This document shows positions 48,275-59,103 of a stretch of DNA of 64,000 nucleotides, one piece after another. The stretch is taken from NCBI GenBank assembly GCA_029531795.1, contig JAPEIS010000009.1, forward strand, positions 372,001 through 436,000, given 5' to 3'. The notes under the pieces are model-generated. The model searched no databases. It saw nothing but the letters and a program-made list of their open reading frames with translations, and was not told the DNA's origin. Each line of letters opens with the position of its first letter. Positions within the stretch are counted from its first letter, which is position 1. The position numbers were made by a program, and so were the translations under genes. Source of the DNA: Sclerotinia nivalis (Eukaryota; Ascomycota; Leotiomycetes; Helotiales; Sclerotiniaceae).

Positions 48275-49556
48275 TTAAGCTACGATCTCGGCTTCGGCAA
48301 CGGCACGCTTGTAGTGATCGTAGGATCCGTAGTTTGTGTAGCCGGTTGGGGTGGGGGTTGGTGTTGCGGTGGTGGAGGTTTTGGTACTGGAGGTGGAGGT
48401 GGTGGCGGGGGTGGCGGGGACGTAGTTCTCGTAGTTGCCGTCTGTAATAAGAGAAGAAATGGTTAGTTATGCTAAAAGTGGATTGGGTGCGGTTAATGGG
48501 GCTGGTTGGGATGGTATAGGATGATAGATATAGCGAGGAGCCACGGACAGTTGCCATAGTCACCATCTGAATTAACAGAAAGCAAAGTCAGCATTGCTCG
48601 GGCGAAGCCTTGAGACAATTGAGAACATGAGAGTGCGAGACTGGCTTAATAAAACGAGAAATGAAGCGAAACTTACAATCACCGTAGTTTCCATAGTCTG
48701 CTGGGTCGGCTTCTGGAGCACGTGCTTTCTTGTTCTTGTATGCTCCGTCTAGGGGAAATGATTAGCTCATGCTAGTTTGTACAACGAGTATTACTTACAA
48801 TTTGCGTATGAACCATATCCGGTTGGTGTTGGTGTAGCAGATGAGGTGCTTGATGAGGTTGGTGTTGGTTTAACGGATGAGGAGCTTGATGAGGTTGGTG
48901 TTGGTGTAGCGGATGAGGTGCTTGAAGGAACTGTTGGATAGTTTACGTAGTTGCCGTCTGCAAGATTATATTGTTAGCACTGTATCAAAATAGCTATTAG
49001 TAGACGAACAGTTTCCGTAGTCACCATCTAGAGGAGATTGGGTCAGCATTTTATGGTCATACATTCGAGATTTCAAGAAATAATGATTTGAATGAATCCA
49101 ATGAAATGTATAAGCTTTGGTTGACTTACAATCTCCATAGTTTCCATAATCAGCGCGTTTTGCTGCTGGAACAGGCTCTGGTGCGGCTGCTCTGACTTTC
49201 TTGTTCTTGTAGGCACCGTCTATGAAAGGTGTTAACCATGTGAGAGCTGGATATCCGGTTGATATATCTGCTTACAATTGGCATAGCTACCATATCCAGT
49301 AGGGGCTGGTGTAGGCTTGGAGGATGAGGAAGAAGAAACTGGATATTTCTCATATGTGCCATAGTTTCCATAAGAACCATCTAGAAAGTGTGTCAGTATC
49401 TTACTTTCATTCCGTGGGGAAGGTACTCTTACAGTCACCATAATCCGCTGGAGAAGCATCAGCTTTAGCTTCTGGTTGAGGCTCTGCAACTGGTGCAGCT
49501 ACTGCGCCAACAGCGGCGAATGCCAAAAGCGTGATGAAGTCTCGTGAGAAAAGCAT
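48275..49556 (-). CDS. Secreted Tyr/Gly-rich repeat protein with two 18-nt microexons; candidate RiPP precursor
   Basis: Eight exons: 49556-49433, 49380-49276, 49219-49130, 49027-49010, 48957-48799, 48748-48677, 48566-48549 and 48441-48275, all seven introns in phase 1 and about 50 nt. They give 250 residues. MLFSRDFITLLAFAAVGAVA is a signal peptide. Every junction forms a Tyr codon. Exons 3-4-5 and 6-7-8 are an internal duplication: GAYKNKK, an Ala/Pro spacer, ADYGNYGD, GDYGN (the microexon), GNYxNY, then a Ser/Thr/Pro linker. Exons 2 and 5 both end GYGSYAN. Dibasic sites occur at K83K84, K97R98, K172K173 and K240R241. The unspliced sequence has stops, so the ladder of junctions is needed. 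It could be a structural surface protein or, given the UstYa-like neighbour, a processed peptide precursor. Confidence 0.8.
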
Positions 49557-51167
49557 ATTGAATGAAGTCTGGTTGAAGTAATTGAAATGGTAAAGATAGA
49601 ATCAGATGTTGATGATAGGAGAAAGATGAGGATTGATGAGGGGGATGATGATCAAGTATCGTGGGGTTGATAGATCTTAAATACCTTGAAAAATCTATAA
49701 TCCGTCTTGATATACTGTCAAGAATATCCATCTGAATACATTTTACCGAAGAAACCGACACTATCACCCACGCATGAATAGTATCGAAAGGAATCTATTC
49801 TTGGCATGACATTCAGTCGGTCAAGACTCAAGTAACTTGGTTGATAGGAAAAGTAATATTTCCACGTCATGATACTGCGGGTTTCCCACTCGGGCTAACA
49901 CACAAACATCAATTTTGATAGATATTGAGCGATATAGTAACCTAAAGACGTGATGGAAGTAAGGAGAACGAGACCGAATAGATACATCCTGCACTTTGTA
50001 CGTAGGGGAAAACAACTCATGTACTGAATAGCCACGCATTGCGGTATCGCGTAATTCGTATCTGCATAGCCACTTGGCTAATGTTATGTTGGAAGTTGCG
50101 GAACTATGATGTCGCCGCACAAAAGTTTCATAAATTCCCATAATTGGAAAGCTTATGTGAGGCTGGGATATGGTATAATAGAGAGGGACTGCATAGAAAT
50201 TGCGGGGTCTAACAGGTTAAAACTCGTGTTGGGAGGCTCGTATCTTGATGATGATCTACGTCCAGGTGATTGATACGAGAACGCACGAAGATCCATTTTT
50301 TAAGATCTTGGCATTTGAATAATTGGGTATATCTTCATTGTTGGAATACAAAGTATTAAATAAGGTTATGGTTAAAAACTTATTCCGTCTTCTCATTGTA
50401 TGTATCTAGGAAATAAGTATCTAGGAAATGATAGGAGGAATATTATACGAGTGACAGTTGTCGAGTATTGTATAATTTGCGTGGTTCCGCTATAAGAAAA
50501 ACCTACGGAGTATGTTGACATAAAAACCCGTGTGAAGTTATCAAACCTGGAAGTGGAGAAGTAAGAAGTAAGACCTTATTTCTAGAAACCAGAACGTCAA
50601 GTAAAATGACAACACAAGCCCTATTACCCATTTTTCCAGCATTCAATGTTACTCCGTACTCCGTGATTCCGACAGCAATGTGCACCCTATAATCCCTGAA
50701 GATATAACCCCTGAAGATACCCTCAGTGACCCACTCAAAAATCATTGTACCTCGTAGATCAATTTAACAGGGTGGTATCACCAAATGTTTAAGCTTCATC
50801 GGATTTTCCCGCATCTGCAACATCAGTTCAACATCAACCAACCTCGTACAGCACAACAGTTATGTGTATGTGTCATGTCATGGGCCTTCATTCTGGTGCC
50901 ATGTTATCAGATCGGATCATTATTACATCCGATGATATAGGGCTTAATTGACATTGACTAGATAACTTTTAGTAAGTATTTTTCAATACTTGGATGGCGA
51001 AGTCGCTGTAACATCAACTTCATTCATCTCGTCTCTTTCTTTCAAACTTCATTCATCTTTTGATCTGAACCCATCTCATACTTGATATATTCAAATGATT
51101 GATCGTTGTCGACTATTCTCTTCATCTTGAGATCTTCATTGAACCCCACTACATCCGTTTTGTCAAT
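49557..51167. promoter_or_regulatory. Divergent promoter region between repeat-protein and UstYa-like genes
   Basis: 1.6 kb between the two start codons with no supported gene. Palindromic and AT-rich stretches, but no assigned site. Confidence 0.4.
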
Positions 51168-52195
51168 ATGTCTTATACTCCATTTTCAGACAAGTATAAC
51201 GAAGTACCTCAATCAGAGGATGGTGAAGGATTACTATCGCATACCCAGCCAAAATATAAACAATCCCCCAGACGAAATAACATCCTTTGGTATATCCTGT
51301 CAATACCGGTGATATCATTATTGTCAGTCGCTTTTGGTATATGGATTGGTGCTCGATTTGTGGCGAATCCTGCCAAATTATGTCCATCATATGTGCAACA
51401 TTATTGTATGACCCAGTATCTGACCATTCATGTTTTAATTCTAATATGAAAATAGCTCCTATACTGAATGATATTGATACTTCATATCAACCAGTAATGT
51501 TCAATGGATCATTCATGAAGGAAAATGTGTTTAGATTAAAAGCAGGCCCTGAAGTGGATGAAGCTTGGGGAAGCCTAGGAGTACATTGTGAGTACTATTT
51601 TGTATCAATTGACTCGATTAAAGCTAATTATCCATAGATCGAAGTTTCGCATTACCAGCTAGCGAAGCAGAAAAATCCGGATTGACATCAGCTCATGTTC
51701 AAATAAACGAAAAATATGGGGGAGGATTTCCGGTAAACTTAGAAGGACTACATCATTTACATTGTCTTAATCTTGTAAGACAATCGCTATATTACAATTA
51801 CGACTATTACCACGAACAAGGAGAAGGAGCATTCGTGAATGATGATAATGTCGTTCAATATCACGTCTGTAAGTTTATCCCCAAATCCGCCATTTCATCA
51901 CATATCACTTCACTCAACGCCATTCTTCAACCAAAACACAAACTAACACACCCCAGCCCACTGTCTAGACATAATCCGCCAACAACTCATGTGCCAAGTT
52001 GACACGGGCGTCCTCGGCCAAGTATGGTGGGATAAATCGAAACCACAAGCTTTCGTAGACTTCAATACCGAACATAAATGCAAAAATTTCGACGCGATAA
52101 GACAATGGGCAGAGGGGAGACAAATGCCTGCGGGTGGCGCTCCGGATTTCTTACAGAGACCAAAGGAAAGTGATGTTCTTGAATCTATACCCTAA
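51168..52195 (+). CDS. UstYa-family (DUF3328) oxidase-like membrane protein
   Basis: Exons 51168-51405, 51456-51587, 51638-51868 and 51957-52195, with three phase-1 introns of 50, 50 and 88 nt, give 279 residues. A short cytoplasmic head is followed by one membrane segment (about residues 39-61, ILWYILSIPVISLLSVAFGI). Then come the DUF3328 landmarks: AWGSLG near 117-122, the first HxxHC at H162-H165-C166 (HHLHCLNLVRQSLYY) and the second at H199-H202-C203 (HVSHCLDIIRQQLMC), the latter formed by the last splice. UstYa-family proteins carry out oxidative cyclisation in fungal RiPP pathways (ustiloxin, asperipin, phomopsin) and chlorination or other oxidations elsewhere. Both motifs are intact. 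It is divergent from the secreted Tyr-rich repeat protein, which makes a precursor/oxidase pair plausible. Confidence 0.9.
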
Positions 52196-52586
52196 GATGG
52201 GATGATGAAGATGATGAATTACAAATGATGTATTGATGGGATGAGGCTTGGTTGGGTCGGATATGGTGTTTTGGATGGGATATATGGGGTGGGATTTGAT
52301 TGGAAACCTGGGTTATGTTACGAGTAATGTCAATTGTAATGTTCAAAAATCGCGAAGTATCTACAGGGAGATGTGATGAATAACCAGCTACATTCCCCTC
52401 ATCTTTTCACGGCCAGGTCTAGAATGTAGCAATCTACACCGCGCGACCCTTTCCTAAAGAAGTGGAATCAAAGATACCTTGCTAGTCTTGCTAGTCTTCC
52501 CGCCCCACGGAACGGCACTGATAATAGTCTCTTTTACAATGCCGGAATTTTCCTACCGCTTTCAACACGAACTCGTCCAATAACTA

Positions 52587-53105
52587 AGAGTTCTGGAATC
52601 TACTCACCGCACACCATTTGAATTCGTGACAGAATCCCTGCAAAAACCATATTTTCTCATATAAAATTAAATATCAAATAACTTTTTCATTATCCAATAG
52701 AATCAATTAAAATTTTAAAATATAATAATTAACTATATAAAGATTTCAGAAAATTATATATTTTATTTTTAATAATTTTTGATTGAAAATCACAAGTATT
52801 TAAAGTTGGAAATTTTCAAAATTTTCATTGTGTAACGTTTTTTTCATATTTTCTCCATATAAAATAAACGATTTTTTTGAACTTTTTCATTTCTTTAATT
52901 TCGAATATGTATAACTTCAAAACAAAAATTAATAAAAATATTTTGTTCAATTTTTAATAAATCTTGATTAATTATCTTTTTATAAATATAGAATTTAATA
53001 AATTATCTTAATATTTTATATATATAATAAAGATCTAAAAAGGTGAAAAATCGTCATTTTTGGTGTGATTTCGCTTAGTGTGCGGTGAGTCCGGTCCAGA
53101 ACTCT
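52587..53105. mobile_element. TA-flanked MITE, copy 2
   Basis: A 519-bp element nearly identical to 26690-27209 and in the same orientation. It has the same ends (AGAGTTCTGGAATCTACTCA and the complement of AGAGTTCTGGACCGGACTCA), flanked by TA at 52585-52586 and 53106-53107. Most differences are transitions. No coding frame. Confidence 0.85.
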
Positions 53106-53107
53106 TA

Positions 53108-55572
53108 CCTTCATTTAAGTCTCTTTTTTGCTGTTACCTATCGCAAGCATTGCCCTTTAACTATCACCCACCATCTTTTGTCTAGAACATATAAAAGAAG
53201 CGAAGTATATTTCTCCGCGCTAGCAAAACCCGAACGCTGCCTGATATTTTCTTCTCTGTTGTGTTGGTGTTCAAGCAAAGACGGTGTTTTTTTTTTCATC
53301 TTTTTATGGGTGGGTAGGTAGGTAGGTATGCAAAGTTGGGAGTTCAGATAGTCAGTAAGTAGGTAGTAAGTAGGTAGTAAGTAGGTAGTAAGTAGGTAGT
53401 AAGTAGGTAGTAAGTAGGTAATAAGTAGGTAGTAAGTAGATAGTAAGTAGGTAGTAAGTAGGTAATAGGTAGGTGGTAAGTGAATGAATGAGTGAATGAT
53501 ATTTGCAATGTATATGTGTATACTCTATATATTGAGTTTTTCATTAATATTTGTTCTTGGGATGCGTGGGGGAGATATACCCTATCCTCGAGAAGTGGCT
53601 ATATATATATATATATCTATCTATCGTCAATCTAGTTAGTTATTTAAACACGGGAAAAGGAAAGTATACAACATCTATGGCGATAAGATATATTGATAGA
53701 ATAATTTGTCTGTAGCATTGGGCTGGGATTGGGATTTCTGGAATACTTTCTTTTATATTGATCGTAGTTGATCTTCCTGGATATCATCCATGTGATGATT
53801 ACTAAATTATCATCTAAACATACCTTTTGCTGTTGATTTTTGCGAGAATTGTCTCTTTTCATCTATATTCTCCCCCCATCCCCCAGGGAGATACAACCTC
53901 CTACAGATTCTGTGCAATTAATCGTTCAAATTAAATGACGCATTTAAAAAGCAGTCAAGAAATATATCTTTCACTCCTCTGTTTGTCAATTTGTTCACAT
54001 GGAGATAAATTTACTGTAGTTCTAGTTTCATTTATACTACAAGAATATCCATTGTTTGATTTGATATATAGACGGTATATCGGCTATTGAGGGAATGTGT
54101 TAAATTCCTTCCTTATTTTGTTGGGATATAATGTAGAGATATGGATTCATGGATTTGCTTTTTAATCCTCGGAGTTCTTTTTGGACTTTTGACTTTGAAA
54201 GTATAAAAGAAGTTCGTGGTACAGTTTTCTCTCGTCATAGGATAATCTACCCAAAAAAATCGCGACCGCCTAGGGATTTGTGGAAATCTGTTTTTTGTTC
54301 GATCGAGGATGTAGGGAGGATGATTATGTTGTTATTGTGTGTATATAATACGGAATTGAGAGTTAGGTTTCGTTTATATGTTGTTGTTCTAGGTTGGTAG
54401 CTGGTGATTGTTAATCTTTGGGTATTTGCTGTGACTGGCATTTCCATATTGATATTGGATGAACTTTCTTCCAAGAGAAGATCAAATAAAGGAAGATAGA
54501 GTATAGTTCGGTTACAAGCCACTTGATATGGATATACACAATAGTTCTGCATAGTAGACATGTACACTTTGGTACGCCTGTGTTTAGATAAATGGAGGAG
54601 ATGCAGATGCTGGAGTAAGCTCTTTTATAAACTATTTCGAGCTTCTGTGGGGATCTAAGTTTCATTCACTTTTTTGAACTCGGAATTCCGCTGAACTCCT
54701 AGTTATTTCTGGAGGAGAACTGAGGCAGGTTTTGGATAGGTGACTGCTAGTGATTGGAGTGTGTATTGAGATATATAAAGTAGTATCTGATGAAATTTGG
54801 CAGAAAATAAAGAATGCTGGAATACCTAGCTAAGGAAAAGGGGCAGGGAGGAAGCAAGTGGATGGATCAATAGCTACTACTGTTATGGAAGTAGCATGCG
54901 TTTTGTTTGTAATATATATTGAGATGGAAATCTAATCCAAGACTTGTATCTCAGATTGGGCTTTAAGTTCTTGTCGTCGCTTTCGTATTCTTATTGTCCG
55001 TACACTCTCCAATAGTTTATGATTGGATTTTGCTCTGAAGCTTCCTGGATAACACAGAATATACAACCGAAAGTTTTATCAACGTTGTCATCTAAGAAAC
55101 TGTAGTCACCGTATATATTTTGTTGCTGTCGCTTTATATCCTAGTATACATGCTACAGAGTAGACCACTTCACAGACCTGCCATAAAAAAAGCAAATATA
55201 GTGTTGAATTGAAGTAAACCAATGATGTCAGGACGGAAAAAAAGAGCAAAGTAAGGAATAACTATTGTGCAAAACATTTGATGCTATAATGTGAGCTCAT
55301 ATTTCCTGGTTGAGATCAACAGCCTAATCCTATCAACAATTTATATCCCCCCCTCGTTAAACTCCAGGGAGGATAAACGATTCTATTCACAGCCCCACAA
55401 CGAAATCCCCACTACACCCACAATAATACTCATTGCAACATCCATCCAACTCACCCACCGCAAATGTGGGTACATACGTGGGGTCAACAAAAGAAATTCT
55501 CCCAACCGCTCCTAAACCTTCCACCCCAATTCCAGAACCTCTAACCCAGCCCCAAACCCAAAAAAAGTGACA
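53108..55572. other. Intergenic region
   Basis: 2.5 kb of AT-rich DNA with a minisatellite at 53354-53480 and no supported gene. The region 54.1-54.7 kb has open frames on both strands without domains. Confidence 0.45.
53354..53480. repeat. 11-nt minisatellite of AGTAAGTAGGT
   Basis: About eleven tandem copies of AGTAAGTAGGT, a few with one base changed. Each copy contains GTAAGT, the consensus 5' splice site. Confidence 0.85.
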
Positions 55573-55722
55573 TGCTGCGAGAGGGGTTCGAACCCTCGCA
55601 TCTTTCGATAATGGTGAAATTCTGAGAACTTAAAACCATCGCCTTAGACTATCATTTTAATTAGTACGGATTGATATTCAAGTGGAGAACTATGTGTGAC
55701 TTACCCACTCGGCCATCACAGC
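55573..55722 (-). tRNA. tRNA-Leu(UAA) with an anticodon-loop intron and a second D-loop intron
   Basis: Read on the minus strand. The acceptor stem GCTGTGA (55722-55716) pairs with TCGCAGC (55580-55574), one G-T wobble; discriminator A at 55573. D-stem GCC pairs with GGC once the segment 55704-55649 is removed, leaving GAGTGGTCTAA as the loop. Anticodon stem ATGGT/ACCAT; loop TT-TAA-G...C gives anticodon UAA, with a 12-nt intron at 55628-55617 in the standard 37/38 position. The long variable arm TATCGAAAGATG (ATC/GAT stem) marks class II. T-arm GAGGG-TTCGAAC-CCCTC holds an intact B box, and TGGCCGAGTGG an intact A box. Mature length would be 82 nt plus CCA, normal for tRNA-Leu. Adenine discriminator and D-arm fit Leu rather than Ser. 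Confidence 0.9.
55649..55704 (-). other. 56-nt GT-AG intron-like segment inside the tRNA D-loop
   Basis: Starts GTAAGT (55704-55699), has TACTAAT at 55666-55660, and ends TGATAG (AG at 55650-55649), about 11 nt after the branch adenine. Donor, branch and acceptor are all spliceosomal consensus and the length is that of the protein-gene introns in this window. Its removal restores a canonical D-arm exactly. Confidence 0.8.
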
Positions 55723-58700
55723 TCGTTGTGTTTGTTGGATGAGAGGTTGGATGTGGGGTTTGGGTATATATACTGTTTGTATTGTTTAGATGATGGTGTG
55801 CTGTGGCCTTTTTTGGTAAATTTGAGGGTTCTGTTGTTGATGGATTTTCACCGGGAGGGGGATGGGAAGGAGTAATCTTGCGATCCTATGTCCATGATAG
55901 CGATTAGGGAATTGATGAGCGAGCATGTATATGGAACGATGACTTGTATTAGGATATACATGATTCTTAGATGATGCAAATGCATCCATCATTACTTGTT
56001 TCTCGATCTGCGATGTAGATGTAAAATACTCGCTGATAATATTTTTCAATATCATTGCCGGCTCTAGCTACCCATCATCGTCAAAAAGAAAAACGAGCAT
56101 GGACTCATCCAAATATCTTCATCCTTTACTAAAGATTGCCAAAATGCAAAAAAGCCTACTTGAATCAACGAAAAGAAAGCCAAAAAAGCCAAAAAAAAAA
56201 CCCCCCTGAAAACGAACTTTGACTACCACACCTCTACAAATCACTGATCTATGTATTGTTACCATGAGGATGCAGAATAGCTGAATACTGGCCTTTTCAT
56301 GCCAGGAAAGCAGGATTCTACCTATACTTCTGACGATAAGTAGTGAAAATCTAGTACTCACTGTGCCCTGTGTGGATGAGCAGTTGTATTCACCGCGGTA
56401 GCGGTCATTTACTGCGTTTGGCCATTCTAGTTCTGCTCATCAACTAGGACTTATATAAATAGGCAGCACAATAATAACAAGAAGAATCAAAAGGCATATG
56501 AAGGTCTTTGATACGAAACATCGAGGAATAGATCACCATATCCACTTGTAGTAATATCTTACTATTTTTTTTGCCACTGCTGAAGGAAGATACCTTAATT
56601 CTCCGCTTTAGTTTCGTTCCAGTTTTAAGTGCTTATTGTACTAATTGTTTCCATTCTCATCGTTGTTACTATCCCTAACAAGAAATTACATTGACAAAAA
56701 TCTCATAAAATGGACCTTGGGCTTTGTTCCGATAGAGTCCATGGTTCACACGAAGGTCTTGGGAGTTGCAAAACCCTTCTAGATTCGTTGTATTGATAAA
56801 GTTCTTGTACATCCAGTTACCTAAGTAGTCAAAGCCAATCAAACTTCAACCACTACTCGAACTGGAAATTCCGACTCGAATTCCAGACTCGAATTCAACT
56901 TTGAATCCATACCCTTCACCAGCAAAAAAAAAAGTTACAAGCCAAACAACAGAACACCCCGCAATCCCAAAAAAACACAACCAAACCCCAAAAGCCCCGA
57001 GGCATTTTTTTTGTTCCCTTCCTAGCTAACATTTTCCCCAAAATCTCCGATTATCACGTTCTATAAATATCATGGTCGCAACCCCAAGAATGAAAAAATC
57101 TACAAATATCCACCCTAGACATAATGTCAACGCCTAATCTGTTGTCGCCAGGAAGAGGATAATCCGGCTATTTAGTATTGAATAGATTGTGAATGCTCCT
57201 GTGATGATTGGTGGGAGATATATGATGGTGATGAGTTCCCTCGAACCAAACTTCGTTCTATGATTTCCATTGCCGTATGCATTGTTTGAGGACTAGTTGC
57301 GGCTATAGAACCACTCGGGATTAAACGAGTGGATAATGGTAATAGATTATATCCATTGAGGCAGTAAGGCATGCATGTTTGAGAATTCCCTGGAGACTTC
57401 TTTCATAAGAATATTGCTTCTGGAGATGAATATGCTTCTTCAAAACTATCAACACTCCGCGTGGGTGAAAAGCCTCGATACCATAGGTCTACTTTCAATG
57501 GTGATACGTACCATGTTGTAACCTCAAAATCCTTGTTGTACCTCTAACAATCGCCTGCATACTCAGGGGCCGTAACGTACACCCAATAAAGGTAACTGCG
57601 CACAGAAGGAAGGCACAAATGGAAATTATAGGAGGATGTAAGTCTATTATCATGCCCAATTACTTGTTCATGGACATCAACAGACGATGGATTGTGTACA
57701 AACAATTGCTTATTGGTTTCAGATGTGCAACAAAACTATCTGCTATTGCCTACATAAAGGAAAACTTCCCTACATTCTAGGGGCATTCCCCGCGGATCAT
57801 ATGTTGTCACGAGGAATGATTACTATATAAACCCAATTAACCACTCGGTAATTGTGGCGTCACTCTTATCGTGATATATGTTCAACAAAACTATTCATTT
57901 CTGGAAGAAAATCTCAAATCAGATATGGAGCAAGAAATATCCCTGTTGCTATTATCCAGAGAAAAATCTCTCTATCGCCCAAATTAGATATATGACAAAA
58001 CTGTTAATTACTGAAAAGAATTCTTAATCAGACATGCAACAAAACTTTATGCGCTTGCCATCCAGAGAGAATCCCGCAATCAGATGTGCAACGGAAATGT
58101 CCTCTCACCTGATGATCATGGGATTTACCATTTCAGATGTTCAACAAATGATTTTTAATACACCAATTACTTTCCATCGATATCGTCAATGCCTTCCTAA
58201 ATATACGATCAAGCTCTCTTACCAATAAGCTCCAACACCTTAAATCCATAGCTTATCGTGATGGGATTGGTACAGGCGGGTAGAGCATATGGCGTGATGA
58301 TCATTTTATCCTCATCTATCTCGCAGTCTCAATCCCTCTAATATTAGTTGTTTGATCGAAGGAAAAGTGGAATGGATGTATGAAACAAAACTAAGTAGGT
58401 GATGAGGATTTATACAAGGTAGGGCGAAGATTCACACCAAGCTTAATTTGGTTAGCCATAAAAATGCTCGGGGCCTACCGAGAGCATTTGATTATCTGGC
58501 GCGATAACTTTAACACGTTATACCAATATGCCCAGTGAGATCTTCATAGTGAGCCTTTACTGACATTCAATTCTCAGGTGAGCTGAAGGTAAGCTTGCAG
58601 TTTCGGACATAGAGTACAGTAAGTACGGTGAGCCATACCCCACCAAAGATCTTCATTGATACCAAAAAGCCAAGAGCCAAGATGCGGAGGGAGCTACAAA

Positions 58701-59103
58701 TAGCATCTTTCTGCACAACAATCTATCTACAAGAATTTTATATCTTTCCTTGAACTGTGAAGTTTAAATGATAATGTTGCTTATTGTTTTTCATTTCTTT
58801 CTCCTTTATCCAATAACCAAGTTCTTGGTTTCTTAAACAGGGATTGATTCTTTTAGACCTTACAAACCATGATTTTTAGCGACGTCATAGGGTCTGGCCA
58901 TCTGTCTGCCGGGCAGCGGGAGATTGACACCAAACCTTCTCTTTGAAGAAAAATTAATATATTCTCTAGATGCGCGATAGACCTTTCTAAAATAAAAGTA
59001 TACTTTTCAATCAACTATTATTTCTTCAATATGTTTTGAGATAGAACTTTCATCTGTCATTTCATTTATGGCATTCTATTAATCTTCTCTTACTTCTTGC
59101 ACA
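55723..59103. other. 3.4 kb intergenic region
   Basis: Upstream of the TOK1-type channel and beyond the tRNA. Contains a degenerate tandem repeat at 57719-58160; no supported protein gene. Confidence 0.45.
57719..58160. repeat. Degenerate tandem repeat of about 50 nt
   Basis: At least six copies share CAGATGTGCAACAAAACT-like cores (near 57719, 57886, 57920, 57985, 58030, 58081 and 58134). Several are followed by ATCCAGAGAGAATC-like and AATCAGA-like blocks. The order is preserved but the copies have diverged. Confidence 0.6.

Noticed and set aside
53344..53544. 66-codon minus-strand frame rich in Thr, Tyr and Leu
   Set aside because: It is the translation of the 11-nt minisatellite, not a gene.
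55573..55722. tRNA-Ser reading of the tRNA gene
   Set aside because: The loop between ATGGT and ACCAT gives UAA after removing 12 nt, and the discriminator is A; both point to Leu.
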